From a virus, in IMG/VR virus record IMGVR_UViG_3300028925_001481, positions 1 to 20,119 of that record: a stretch of DNA of 20,119 nt, one strand, 5' to 3'. This document shows positions 12,498 through 20,119 of this stretch, one piece after another. Each line of letters starts with the position of its first letter. The stretch's first letter is position 1. The notes under the pieces are model-generated. The model searched no databases. It was not told where the DNA came from and saw nothing but the letters and a program-made list of their open reading frames with translations. A program made the translations under genes and the position numbers.

Positions 12498-12673
12498 ATA
12501 GCGACCCTGAAATAAGGTCGCTTTTAGTAGTAGCAGACAGACTCCACATTACAATTCAACAAGTATTAGATATGCCAGTAAGTCATTATAATTTATGGTT
12601 AGCCTACTTGAAAAAAGAGCAAGATCAGTATAAAAGAAATCAATCACTAGCAGAAGCAAAGAATTATAAATAA
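12144..12673 (+). CDS. Tail assembly chaperone, -1 frameshift fusion (GT-like)
   Basis: After slipping at 12488-12494 the frame continues with GTA at 12494, reaching TAA at 12671-12673, whose last base is the A of the tape measure ATG. The fusion would be 176 residues: 117 from the G part and 59 from the T part, joined at EKKVDSDPE. The extension (LLVVADRLHITIQQVLDM, then VSHYNLWLAYLKKEQ) has the look of the DUF4035/gpT domain, with ADRL and a W-x-A-Y ending. No independent start with a ribosome site serves the extension, so frameshifting is the simplest explanation. Confidence 0.85.
12488..12522 (+). promoter_or_regulatory. Programmed -1 ribosomal frameshift element
   Basis: The heptamer A AAA AAG (12488-12494, read in the zero frame) is the type used in E. 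coli dnaX. TAG follows directly. A five-base spacer (TAGAT, 12495-12499) leads to a perfect 7-bp stem, AGCGACC (12500-12506) with GGTCGCT (12516-12522), around a 9-nt loop. GC-rich stems are rare in this AT-rich sequence. Slippery site, spacer and stem together make a complete cassette for G/GT expression. Confidence 0.88.
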
Positions 12674-14349
12674 TGGCACAAAAACTTAAAATAGACATTG
12701 TAGCAAAAGATAAGTCCAAACAAGCCCTAACAGGAGTTAGAGGTGGTTTAGATAGACTTAAAAAATCTGTGTTTAGCTTACAAAGTGCTTTTATTGGTTT
12801 AGGTGCTGGACTTGCTATTAGATCATTAGTTAATACAGGAAAACAAATTGAGGGATTACAAGTTAGATTAAAATTCTTATTTGGAAGTGCTAAAGAGGGT
12901 GCAAAAGCCTTTGATGAAATGGCAAAGTTTGCTTCTAAAGTTCCTTTCTCACTAGAAGAAATTCAAGCTGGTTCAGGTGTTCTTGCAGTTGTTTCTAAAG
13001 ACGCAAAAGAACTTGCTAACCTTATGGAAATTACTGGTAATGTTGCAGCTGTAACAGGACTAGATTTTAAAACTACAGCAGAGCAAATACAAAGATCAAT
13101 GAGTGCTGGTATTAGTGCAGCTGATCTATTTAGAGATAGAGGTGTTAAATCTATGTTAGGATTTAAAGCTGGTGCAGTAGTAACAATAGAACAAACAGCA
13201 GAAGCACTTCAAAAAACATTTGGTAAGAGTGGAAAATTTGGTGGTGCAACAAAAGAATTAGCAAACACATTTGAGGGTACTCTATCAATGATAGGGGATA
13301 AATTTTTCAATTTTAAAAGAACATTATTAGATGCTGGTTTTTTTAATGAATTAAAAAGACAATTTGGCGATCTAAATAAAGAACTAGAATTACAAGCAAA
13401 ATCATTAGATGAAGTAGCAACTAAAATAGGTAAGAATTTAGCAGAAGCAGTAATAGTTGGGGCAAAAGCTATTAAAGTTCTTAATGATAATTTTAAAGAA
13501 ATAGAAGCTACATTAGGAATATTACTTATTGCATTGGGTGGAACATTAAAATTTCTAATTGGTATAGCAGCATTAATAGATTCAGCTAATAGAAATTTAG
13601 AAAAATTTAGAAAAATTGCAACAGATATAAAAAGTCCTTTTGACAAAATTAGAAAAAGAACAGAATTTATTCATGTAAATATGAGAGAGATAACTGGGGA
13701 AGCAAAAAAAACAAAATCTGTAATGGAAGAAATAACATCACAAATTAAAAAACACAATGATGCTTTTAAAATTCAAAATGAAATAGTTAAGATGATAAAA
13801 GGTGGTGTAAGTAGTGTTTCAAAAAGTATTGCTGAATCTATAGTATTAGGTAAAGAACTAACTGCTTCATTTAAAGCATTAGCACAACAAATATTAGTGA
13901 ATATTATTTCTAAAACTATTGAAAGATTAGCTTTACTTGGAATAGAAAAATTATTATTAGGAGAGATTGTAAATAAAGAAGCAGAAAAAGATAATCTAAT
14001 TAGAAAACAAAACACTAATCTAAAAAGACAAATAATGCTTAATGCTCTAACTGGTGGTGGTGGCAATATAATGAGTATGTTTGGTGGTGGTAAAGCAAGT
14101 GGTGGTGCAGTATCAAAAGGACAACCAACACTAGTAGGAGAAAATGGTGCTGAAATGTTTGTACCAAATTCATCAGGACAAATTACTCAATCAGCTAGAG
14201 GAACTGATGGTGGAAGTACAACAGTTAATTTTAATATTAATACAGTAGATGCTAGAGGATTTGACGAACTATTAACTCAAAGTAGAGGAACAATAACACA
14301 ATTAATTAATCAAGCTGTTAATGAGAGAGGTGCGAAAAGTATTATATAA
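12673..14349 (+). CDS. Tail length tape measure protein
   Basis: The 558-residue helical protein starts at a TAATG overlap with the frameshifted T frame. The N-terminus has the usual KLKIDIVAKDKSKQALTG and the Gly/Ala-rich SAFIGLGAGLAIRS. A hydrophobic segment sits at about 281-302 (LGILLIALGG ... LIGIAALI). The C-terminal part has a Gly-rich stretch followed by GQPTLVGENGAEMFVPNSSG, an end signature that I know from many tape measure proteins. It is small for a tape measure, implying a rather short tail. It spans the tail lumen during assembly and is released into the host on infection. Confidence 0.94.
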   Translation: MAQKLKIDIVAKDKSKQALTGVRGGLDRLKKSVFSLQSAFIGLGAGLAIRSLVNTGKQIEGLQVRLKFLFGSAKEGAKAFDEMAKFASKVPFSLEEIQAGSGVLAVVSKDAKELANLMEITGNVAAVTGLDFKTTAEQIQRSMSAGISAADLFRDRGVKSMLGFKAGAVVTIEQTAEALQKTFGKSGKFGGATKELANTFEGTLSMIGDKFFNFKRTLLDAGFFNELKRQFGDLNKELELQAKSLDEVATKIGKNLAEAVIVGAKAIKVLNDNFKEIEATLGILLIALGGTLKFLIGIAALIDSANRNLEKFRKIATDIKSPFDKIRKRTEFIHVNMREITGEAKKTKSVMEEITSQIKKHNDAFKIQNEIVKMIKGGVSSVSKSIAESIVLGKELTASFKALAQQILVNIISKTIERLALLGIEKLLLGEIVNKEAEKDNLIRKQNTNLKRQIMLNALTGGGGNIMSMFGGGKASGGAVSKGQPTLVGENGAEMFVPNSSGQITQSARGTDGGSTTVNFNINTVDARGFDELLTQSRGTITQLINQAVNERGAKSII

Positions 14350-14969
14350 TGTCAGGTGCTTTCCCTATATCAACTGCAAAATTTGGAACTTTAGGAATAA
14401 AGTCTATTCAGAATACTATTATATCTAAATCAGTATCAGGTAAAAGATTAGTTAGACAAATAGATAATCAAAGATGGGCATTTTCAGTTCAAATAATTAC
14501 TGCAAAAAGATCAGATGTTTATGGTGATTTAATGGCTTTTATTGTTAAACAAAGAGGTCAAAAAGAAACCTTTACAATCATTCCACCAGAACTTGAAGAT
14601 GCTAGAGGTAATGAAGCTGGAACAGTATTAATAGATGGTATTCACGCAGTAGGAGATACAACAATCGTTATGAATGGTTTTGGTGCAGATGGTGCTGGAA
14701 GATTTAAAGCTGGAGATTTCTTAAAGTTTGCTTCACATAATAAAGTTTATATGGTTGTTGCAGATGTAACAAGTTCAAGTAATGCTGCAACAGTTACAAT
14801 AGAACCACCTTTACTTACAGCACTAGCAAATGATGGAGTAGTTACTTATGATAATGTTCCTTTTACAGTATCTTTAACAACTGATGTTCAAGAATTTGGA
14901 GTATCTGGTACAGATAAAGATGGAAATTTATATTATGAATACCAATTTGATGTTGAAGAAGCCTTATAG
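14349..14969 (+). CDS. Minor tail / distal tail protein
   Basis: The ATG overlaps the tape measure stop (TAATG). The 206-residue, beta-rich protein begins MSGAFPISTAKFGTLGIKS, with a middle containing QRWAFSVQIITAKRSD and FIVKQRGQKETFTIIPPE, and a second half with GRFKAGDFLKFASHNKVYMV followed by VTIEPPL and a strand-rich end. Similar halves occur in minor tail proteins that sit between the tape measure gene and the tip gene. The place and composition favour a distal tail component. No diagnostic motif was seen. Confidence 0.75.
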   Translation: MSGAFPISTAKFGTLGIKSIQNTIISKSVSGKRLVRQIDNQRWAFSVQIITAKRSDVYGDLMAFIVKQRGQKETFTIIPPELEDARGNEAGTVLIDGIHAVGDTTIVMNGFGADGAGRFKAGDFLKFASHNKVYMVVADVTSSSNAATVTIEPPLLTALANDGVVTYDNVPFTVSLTTDVQEFGVSGTDKDGNLYYEYQFDVEEAL

Positions 14970-15194
14970 ATGAAATATAAAGTCAAGTATTGGTTTAGTG
15001 TTGATTTTTTAGCTGAAGAAATAATTGAAGCTGATGATTTTAATACTCAATCTTTTAATCAAGGCAAATATAGTGACCCATCTAAAAATGCTAATTATAT
15101 TGTTAATGATAAAATTAAAGTAACTAGAAGAACATTCGAGGAACATGACGAGAAGCCTGACAACAGCATTAAAGAACGAACTAGCAACAAATGA
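14970..15194 (+). CDS. Small hypothetical tail-region protein (74 aa)
   Basis: The ATG follows the preceding TAG with no gap. The 74-residue product starts with a beta-like stretch (KYKVKYWFSVDFLAEEIIEA), has an Asn/Asp/Ser-rich middle (NTQSFNQGKYSDPSKNANY), and ends polar (KPDNSIKERTSNK). Its last 50 nt overlap the next gene in another frame. It may be a small assembly factor or an accessory tip component, but there is no recognised fold. Confidence 0.6.
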   Translation: MKYKVKYWFSVDFLAEEIIEADDFNTQSFNQGKYSDPSKNANYIVNDKIKVTRRTFEEHDEKPDNSIKERTSNK

Positions 15195-15711
15195 TATTAG
15201 ACCATTCCATCTTATTACAATTGGGTTTGGTACTCCTATTAATATTACAGATTGTTCATTTCCATTAACATCTTCTATATCAGGTGGTTCAGTTACTTAT
15301 GCAACAAGTGATTTTATATTAGGTTTTTCTAATTTTACAGAACAAGCAGATGTAACTAAATCAAGTTTAACAATATCTTTATCAGGTGCAGATCAATCAT
15401 TTATATCAATTTGTTTAAATGAAAATGTAGTTAATGATGCTGTAACAATTTATAGAGGTTTATTAGCTGATGATAATTCTATTATTGCAGACCCATTTCT
15501 TTTGTATTCAGGTAACATAGAAAGTTTTTCTGTTAATGAATCTGAAACTTCTAGTACAGTTAATTTAGCAGTAGTATCTCATTGGGCAGACTTTGATAAA
15601 AAGAATGGTAGAAAAACAAACAACACTTCACAACAAAGATTCTTTAGTGCAGATGTAGGAATGGATTTTAGTTCTGAAACAGTGCAAGATGTTAAATGGG
15701 GTAGAGCATAA
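15145..15711 (+). CDS. Tail hub / DUF2163-like minor tail protein
   Basis: The ATG at 15145 gives 188 residues. The N-terminal part (RSLTTALKNELATNDIRPF, then HLITIGFGTPINITDCSF) and the later YSGNIESFSVNESETSS and VVSHWADFDKKNGRKTN, followed by SQQRFFSADVGMDF, match the pattern that I associate with DUF2163-like / baseplate hub proteins of siphoviruses. The motif near the end (SHW, NGRKTN, SQQRFF) is conspicuous. The gene starts 50 nt inside the previous one and its stop overlaps the next start. No NlpC/P60 hydrolase gene follows, unlike in lambda. Confidence 0.78.
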   Translation: MTRSLTTALKNELATNDIRPFHLITIGFGTPINITDCSFPLTSSISGGSVTYATSDFILGFSNFTEQADVTKSSLTISLSGADQSFISICLNENVVNDAVTIYRGLLADDNSIIADPFLLYSGNIESFSVNESETSSTVNLAVVSHWADFDKKNGRKTNNTSQQRFFSADVGMDFSSETVQDVKWGRA

Positions 15712-18700
15712 TGGGGTGGGGTGGTATTGGAAAGATTATTAGTGCTGTTTTTAATTATGCTGCCAAGATAAATCCTATTGTTGGTTTAGTTATTAGTATT
15801 GGACTAGCTTGGTTAATGCGACCTAAAGTTCCTGAAATTCCAGACTTTGGTACTAATGATTTTGATAATTACGAAAAAGGAATCTTATTAAACAAACAAT
15901 CTAATGACGCAAACATTCCTGTAATTTATGGAACAAGAATGATTGGTGGAACTAGAGTGTTTATGGAAACTTCTGGTACAGATAACACTCATTTATACAT
16001 GGCAATAATTTTATCAGAGGGAGAGATTAACGATATAACTTCAATTAAAATAGATGATAAAACTGTAACTTGGTCAGGCGATCTATCAGACAATGTTCAA
16101 AGAACAGTAGGAAGTGGAGATAGTAATTTTTATAAAGATTCAGCAAGTTTAATTACAGTTGAACCACATTATGGAACAGATGGACAATCTGCATCATCAT
16201 TATTATCAACATTATCTAGTTGGGGAAGTACACATAAACTATCAGGTCTTTCTTATTTAGCTTTAAAATTTACTTGGAATCAAGACGCATTTACTGGAAT
16301 TCCAAAAGTTCAATCAATAGTACAAGGTAAAAAAGTAGTAGCTTATACAGAGGGTACAGATGCAACAACAACTCTATCAGCTAATATTACAGCAACTCAA
16401 GATTACATTCCAGTTGCATCAACAAGTTCATTTACAACTACAGATGAAGCAAAAATTAATAATTCTGAAGAAGTGACATTTACTGGTATCACTACAAATT
16501 TACAAGTGTATTCTCAAGACATTGATAATGCTGCTTGGTCAAAAAGTAGAGTAACAGTAGCAGCTAATAGCACAACTGCTCCAGATGGGACAACGACAGC
16601 AGACACACTAACAACAACTACAGCAACTGGTGGTCATCTTATTTATGATTCACTTGGTAGTACAGTAGGAGCATATGCTTATTCAGTATATCTTAAAGCA
16701 AATGCTTCGAATTTTGGATTTATAGGTCAATATGATGGTTCTAATTATAATGGAATAGTTGTCAATTTATCTACTGGAGCAATAACGGATACCTCAGGAA
16801 GTGTAACATCTTCAAGTGTTGAAGATGTTGGTAGTGGTTGGTATAGATTAAAATGTGTTAAAACTTTTAGTACAAATCCTAGTTATATACTAATCGCTCT
16901 GAGTGATTCAGGAACACCCAGCTATACCAGTGGTAGACCTAATTTTACAGGTGTTGATGAATCAATTTTTGTTTGGGGTGTGCAAGTAGAAGAGGCATCT
17001 TCTGTTACAGGATATTTACCTACAACTTCTGCATCTTTATCTGGATTAACTACTGTAACTAGAGGTCAAGCTGGAACTACAGCTACAACAGCTAGTAGTG
17101 GACAAACTGTTCTTCAAAAAAGTTTCTCTGCTCAAACTGCTGCTTATTCTGATAACCCATCATGGTGTTTATTAGATTATTTAACAAACGCAAGATATGG
17201 AAAAGGTTTAGCAATAGGAAATATTGATATACCAAGTTTTTATACTGCATCAGGCATTTGTGATACAGATGTTACAGCTTATGGTTCAACTACAATAGAT
17301 GTAATGGATTGTAATGCTGTTATAGATACATCAAGTCCTGTTATAGATAATGTTAGAGAATTTTTAAAAGGTTGTAGAGGTTATCTTCCTTATGTTGGTG
17401 GAAAATATAAGTTAATTGTTGAAACAACAGGCTCATCATCAATCACAGTTACAGAAGATGATATTATTGGTGGTTATACTTTAGCAAGTCCAACTAAAAA
17501 TTCAAAATATAATAGAGTAATTATTTCTTATGTTAATCCATCAAGAAATTATCAAGTTGATGAAGTACAATTTCCTGAAATAGATGATAGTGCATATTCA
17601 GCAGCAGATAAACACGCAGCTATGAAAACAGTTGATGGTGGATTTTTGTTAGAGGGAAGATTTGATATGAAAACAATAACAAGTCCATATCAGGCTTTAG
17701 AACTAGCAGAAGTTATATTAAGAAGATCAAGAGAAGCATTAGGTTTAACAATCAATGTTAGCTTTAGTGCTTATGATGTAGCAATAGGAGATATTTTAGG
17801 AGTAACACATTCTAGTCTAGGATTTACTAATAAACAATTTAGAATATTAGGAATTAATTTTAATGCTGATTTCACATTAGGTTTAGACTTAATGCAGCAC
17901 GAAGATTCACATTATACATGGGCTACAAAAACACAAGTATCATCAACTCCATCTACTAATTTACCAAACCCATATACTATCCAACCACCAGCAAGTGTTA
18001 CATTAGATGATGAATTAATTGAATATAATGATGGAACTGTAATTGTAGCTTTAAATGTAACTGTTGGTGCAAGTACAGATAAATTTGTGGACTATTACCA
18101 AGTGGAATATAAATTAAGTACAGATTCAGATTATATTATTTATGCACAAGGTTCAGGATTAAATCATAGAGTCTTAAATGTAATAGATCAAAAAATTTAT
18201 GATGTAAGAGTTAAAGCTGTCAATGCTATGGGTGTATCATCAACTTATGTAACAGCAACAAGAACTATAATTGGTGCTATTGAACCACCACAAGATGTTG
18301 AAGATTTTGCGTGTAATATTTTAGGACAAGAAGCACATTTATCATGGACACAAGTACCAGATTTAGATTTAGCTTATTATCAAATTAGATATTCTTCTTT
18401 AACAAATGGAAATGGAGATTGGGCAAACTCGGTATCTTTAGTTGAAAAAGTTTCTCGCCCAGCTACCAGTATTAACGTACCAGCTAGGATCGGAACTTAT
18501 TTATTAAAAGCAGTTGATAAACTAGGAAACTTTAGTTCTAACGCAACAGCTATTATTTCTAATGTTACAGGGGTTCAAAATTTTAATAATATTACATCAG
18601 TATCAGAACACCCTGATTTTGATGGAACATTAACAAATACAGCAATAGTAGATGATACTTTAAGATTAGATTCATCAGAATTATTTGATGCAGCTGCTGG

Positions 18701-19343
18701 AAATTTTGATACAGAAACAACTAGATTTTTTGACTCTGGTGTAGCTAATGCAGATTTCTATGCAAGTGGTAATTATTTATTTGCAGATGTAGTTGATATA
18801 GGTGCTAAACATACTTGCCGACTTACAGCTAGTTTAACACAAACTTCTGATGACCCAGACGATTTATTTGATAATAGAACAGGATTATTTGATTCTGCTT
18901 CTTCTGCTTTTGATGGAGATACACCATCTAACTCTAATGCTCATATTGAGATTTCAACAAGTGATGATAACTCTACTTATACAGCTTTTCAAAACTTTGT
19001 TATTGGTAATTATACTGCTAGATATTTTAAATTTAGAGTTGTTTTAACTTCAAGTGATTTAGCTTCAACTCCTGTAGTAGAAGAAGTATCAATTACAATA
19101 GATATGGAAGATAGAATATTTAGTGGAAATGATATAACATCAGGTGCAACAACTAAAACTGTATCATTTACAAACCCTTATAAAACTGTTAATTATGCAG
19201 TTGGAATTACAGGACAAGGAATGGCAACGGGAGATTTCTTTTTAGTAGAGTCAAAAACTATTAATGGATTTAACGTAACATTTAAAAATTCAGGTGGAAC
19301 ATCAGTATCTAAAACATTTGATTATATTGCAAAAGGGTACTAG
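15711..19343 (+). CDS. Tail-tip / host specificity protein (J-like)
   Basis: This 1210-residue protein is the largest gene. The N-terminus has a hydrophobic segment (about 20-36) and RPKVPEIPDFG, then NKQSNDANIPVIYGTRMIGG, both typical of J-like tip proteins. A hub-like part lies at about 480-735 (NPSWCLLDYLTNARYGKG; FLKGCRGYLPYVGGKYKL). Two fibronectin-III-like domains follow at about 757-855 and 858-952. A C-terminal zone has repeated FD motifs (LFDAAAGNFD, LFDNRTGLFD, SAFDGD). Residues about 262-446 form an inserted module in the upstream domain. The stop TAG lies in a 14-bp tandem duplication. It should form the central fibre that contacts the receptor. Confidence 0.9.
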   Translation: MGWGGIGKIISAVFNYAAKINPIVGLVISIGLAWLMRPKVPEIPDFGTNDFDNYEKGILLNKQSNDANIPVIYGTRMIGGTRVFMETSGTDNTHLYMAIILSEGEINDITSIKIDDKTVTWSGDLSDNVQRTVGSGDSNFYKDSASLITVEPHYGTDGQSASSLLSTLSSWGSTHKLSGLSYLALKFTWNQDAFTGIPKVQSIVQGKKVVAYTEGTDATTTLSANITATQDYIPVASTSSFTTTDEAKINNSEEVTFTGITTNLQVYSQDIDNAAWSKSRVTVAANSTTAPDGTTTADTLTTTTATGGHLIYDSLGSTVGAYAYSVYLKANASNFGFIGQYDGSNYNGIVVNLSTGAITDTSGSVTSSSVEDVGSGWYRLKCVKTFSTNPSYILIALSDSGTPSYTSGRPNFTGVDESIFVWGVQVEEASSVTGYLPTTSASLSGLTTVTRGQAGTTATTASSGQTVLQKSFSAQTAAYSDNPSWCLLDYLTNARYGKGLAIGNIDIPSFYTASGICDTDVTAYGSTTIDVMDCNAVIDTSSPVIDNVREFLKGCRGYLPYVGGKYKLIVETTGSSSITVTEDDIIGGYTLASPTKNSKYNRVIISYVNPSRNYQVDEVQFPEIDDSAYSAADKHAAMKTVDGGFLLEGRFDMKTITSPYQALELAEVILRRSREALGLTINVSFSAYDVAIGDILGVTHSSLGFTNKQFRILGINFNADFTLGLDLMQHEDSHYTWATKTQVSSTPSTNLPNPYTIQPPASVTLDDELIEYNDGTVIVALNVTVGASTDKFVDYYQVEYKLSTDSDYIIYAQGSGLNHRVLNVIDQKIYDVRVKAVNAMGVSSTYVTATRTIIGAIEPPQDVEDFACNILGQEAHLSWTQVPDLDLAYYQIRYSSLTNGNGDWANSVSLVEKVSRPATSINVPARIGTYLLKAVDKLGNFSSNATAIISNVTGVQNFNNITSVSEHPDFDGTLTNTAIVDDTLRLDSSELFDAAAGNFDTETTRFFDSGVANADFYASGNYLFADVVDIGAKHTCRLTASLTQTSDDPDDLFDNRTGLFDSASSAFDGDTPSNSNAHIEISTSDDNSTYTAFQNFVIGNYTARYFKFRVVLTSSDLASTPVVEEVSITIDMEDRIFSGNDITSGATTKTVSFTNPYKTVNYAVGITGQGMATGDFFLVESKTINGFNVTFKNSGGTSVSKTFDYIAKGY
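16494..17048 (+). other. Inserted carbohydrate-binding-like domain in the tail-tip gene
   Basis: Residues about 262-446 of the J-like protein begin NLQVYSQDIDNAAWSKSR, then APDGTTTADTLT, AYSVYLKANASNFGF, VNLSTGAI, GSGWYRLKCVKTF and FVWGVQVEEAS. This is the order of a jelly-roll carbohydrate-binding-type module of phage tail and fibre proteins. It interrupts a small domain that starts YIPVASTSSF ... INNSEEVTFTGI and resumes LSGLTTVTRGQAGTTATT, which in other phages is continuous. Local base use is richer in G and C in parts. Confidence 0.72.
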
Positions 19344-19356
19344 CAAAAGGGTACTA
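19329..19356 (+). repeat. Perfect 14-bp tandem duplication spanning the tip-gene stop
   Basis: GCAAAAGGGTACTA occurs twice head to tail, at 19329-19342 and 19343-19356. The tip gene TAG (19341-19343) uses the junction. With one copy the frame would read GGG TAC TAA, so the duplication replaces TAA with TAG without lengthening the protein. It looks like a replication slippage event. Confidence 0.85.
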
Positions 19357-19377
19357 AAAAGGATATAAGAAAACATT

Positions 19378-20119
19378 ATGGCACAACACGATTATAACAT
19401 AGCAAACGCATCTTTTCCTACAGTTAGAACAGACATAAACAATGTTTTGTCTGCTATTAATACTTGTAATTCAGGTTCTTCAAGACCTACTGGTGCTGTC
19501 GCTGGAACGATTTGGTTAGATACTTCTGGTGCTGCAACTGCACATCTTTTAAAATTTTATGATGGTGCTGCTGATATTCTTTTAGGAACTATTAACACAA
19601 CAGCTAACACAGTTGATTGGTCAGACTCTAGTGTAACTTTAGCTGATGATTCTGTTACTTTAGCAAAAATGGCTAGTGGTACAGATGGCAATATTATTTC
19701 TTATGATGCTTCAGGAAACCCAGTTGCAATAGCAACAGGAAGTGATGGACAAGTATTAACATCAACTGGTGCTGGTTCTCCACCAGCTTTTGAAAATACA
19801 ATTTTATTTAAACAAGCTGGAACAAATTTTACAAATTCTTTATTAGTTGGTCATGCAACAACAGGAACTTTAAGTTCAGCAGATGCAAATACTGGATTGG
19901 GTATTGGTGCATTAGATGCACTTAGTTCAGCAGATGAAAACACATCTATTGGTTATAATTCTGGATCACAAATTACTACATCAAAAAAAAATACAGCAGT
20001 TGGGGCTTCTGCGTTAGCATCTCAAACAACAGGCGATAGTACAAATGGATATAATACAGCTTTTGGAAGAAGTGCATTACAATTAACTACTGGACAATAT
20101 AATACTGGACTTGGTGGTG
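19378..20119 (+). CDS. Tail fibre protein with YadA-head-like repeats (3' truncated)
   Basis: From ATG 19378 the frame stays open to the window end, giving 247 residues. The N-terminus (MAQHDYNIANASFPTVRTDI, then WLDTSGAATAHLLKFYDG) resembles tail-attachment ends of fibres. A linker with DDSVTLAKMASG and GSDGQVLTSTGAGSPPAF resembles the beta-helical linker of trimeric fibres. From about residue 171 come repeats NTGLGIGALDAL, NTSIGYNSGS, NTAVGASALAS, NTAFGRSALQL and NTGLGG, like the left-handed beta-roll head of trimeric autotransporters. AAGGA lies about 15 nt upstream of the ATG, a long spacing. It follows the tip gene and should be a side or terminal receptor-binding fibre. Confidence 0.88.
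   Translation, partial: MAQHDYNIANASFPTVRTDINNVLSAINTCNSGSSRPTGAVAGTIWLDTSGAATAHLLKFYDGAADILLGTINTTANTVDWSDSSVTLADDSVTLAKMASGTDGNIISYDASGNPVAIATGSDGQVLTSTGAGSPPAFENTILFKQAGTNFTNSLLVGHATTGTLSSADANTGLGIGALDALSSADENTSIGYNSGSQITTSKKNTAVGASALASQTTGDSTNGYNTAFGRSALQLTTGQYNTGLGG

Noticed and set aside
12500-12525. Stem followed by TTTT read as a transcription terminator
   Set aside because: It would cut off the tape measure and all tail genes. The T run is short, and the position five bases past a slippery heptamer fits a frameshift stimulator better.
13209-13646. Antisense open frame of 145 codons within the tape measure gene
   Set aside because: It lies wholly inside a confidently identified gene, and its product is a mirror of the Lys/Ala/Leu-rich tape measure codons, with no regulatory signals.
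1-20119. CRISPR array, tRNA genes or att sites
   Set aside because: No spaced direct repeats, tRNA-like cloverleaf or integrase-linked core sequence was seen on either strand by eye.

Overview
This window is a strongly AT-rich stretch of a tailed double-stranded DNA phage with a long non-contractile tail (siphovirus). It carries packaging, head, connector and tail genes, nearly all on the + strand and tightly packed, with many ATGA and TAATG stop/start overlaps. The low GC, the lysine/asparagine-rich proteins and several small proteins that resemble ones I recall from uncultured marine phages suggest a marine phage of an AT-rich alphaproteobacterium such as the SAR11 clade. The host is an inference; no host gene, tRNA or attachment site is visible.

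Region 1 (1-3730) runs from the end of a truncated gene through a small HExxH metallopeptidase-like gene and a probable small terminase gene. It continues into an unusual run of about fourteen mini-genes (23-131 aa) that separates the small from the large terminase. These encode very basic, coiled-coil, membrane, predicted secreted, lipoprotein and Cys-rich products, including a 38-aa protein with nine cysteines that looks like a metallothionein. Most were too short for ordinary gene calling and were read out by hand.

Region 2 (3733-9562) is packaging and capsid: large terminase, portal, a reverse-strand gene with its own promoter and terminator (a moron), head morphogenesis protein, scaffold and major capsid protein. 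An 11-bp hairpin follows the capsid gene.

Region 3 (9622-12135) holds connector and neck genes (adaptor, tail-completion, tail-terminator candidates), several small unknown genes and the tail tube gene.

Region 4 (12144-20119) is the tail. It has a G/GT-type chaperone pair made by -1 frameshifting at A AAA AAG followed by a stem-loop, then a 558-aa tape measure protein, two minor tail or hub proteins, a 1210-aa J-like tail-tip protein, and a fibre gene that runs off the window with YadA-head-like repeats. The tip protein carries a probable carbohydrate-binding-type domain inserted inside another small domain. No endolysin, integrase, replication gene or NlpC/P60 tail hydrolase is present.

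Observations most worth following up: the metallothionein-like gene and its Cys-rich neighbours, the autonomous reverse-strand moron, the complete frameshift cassette, and the nested domain in the tail-tip protein.
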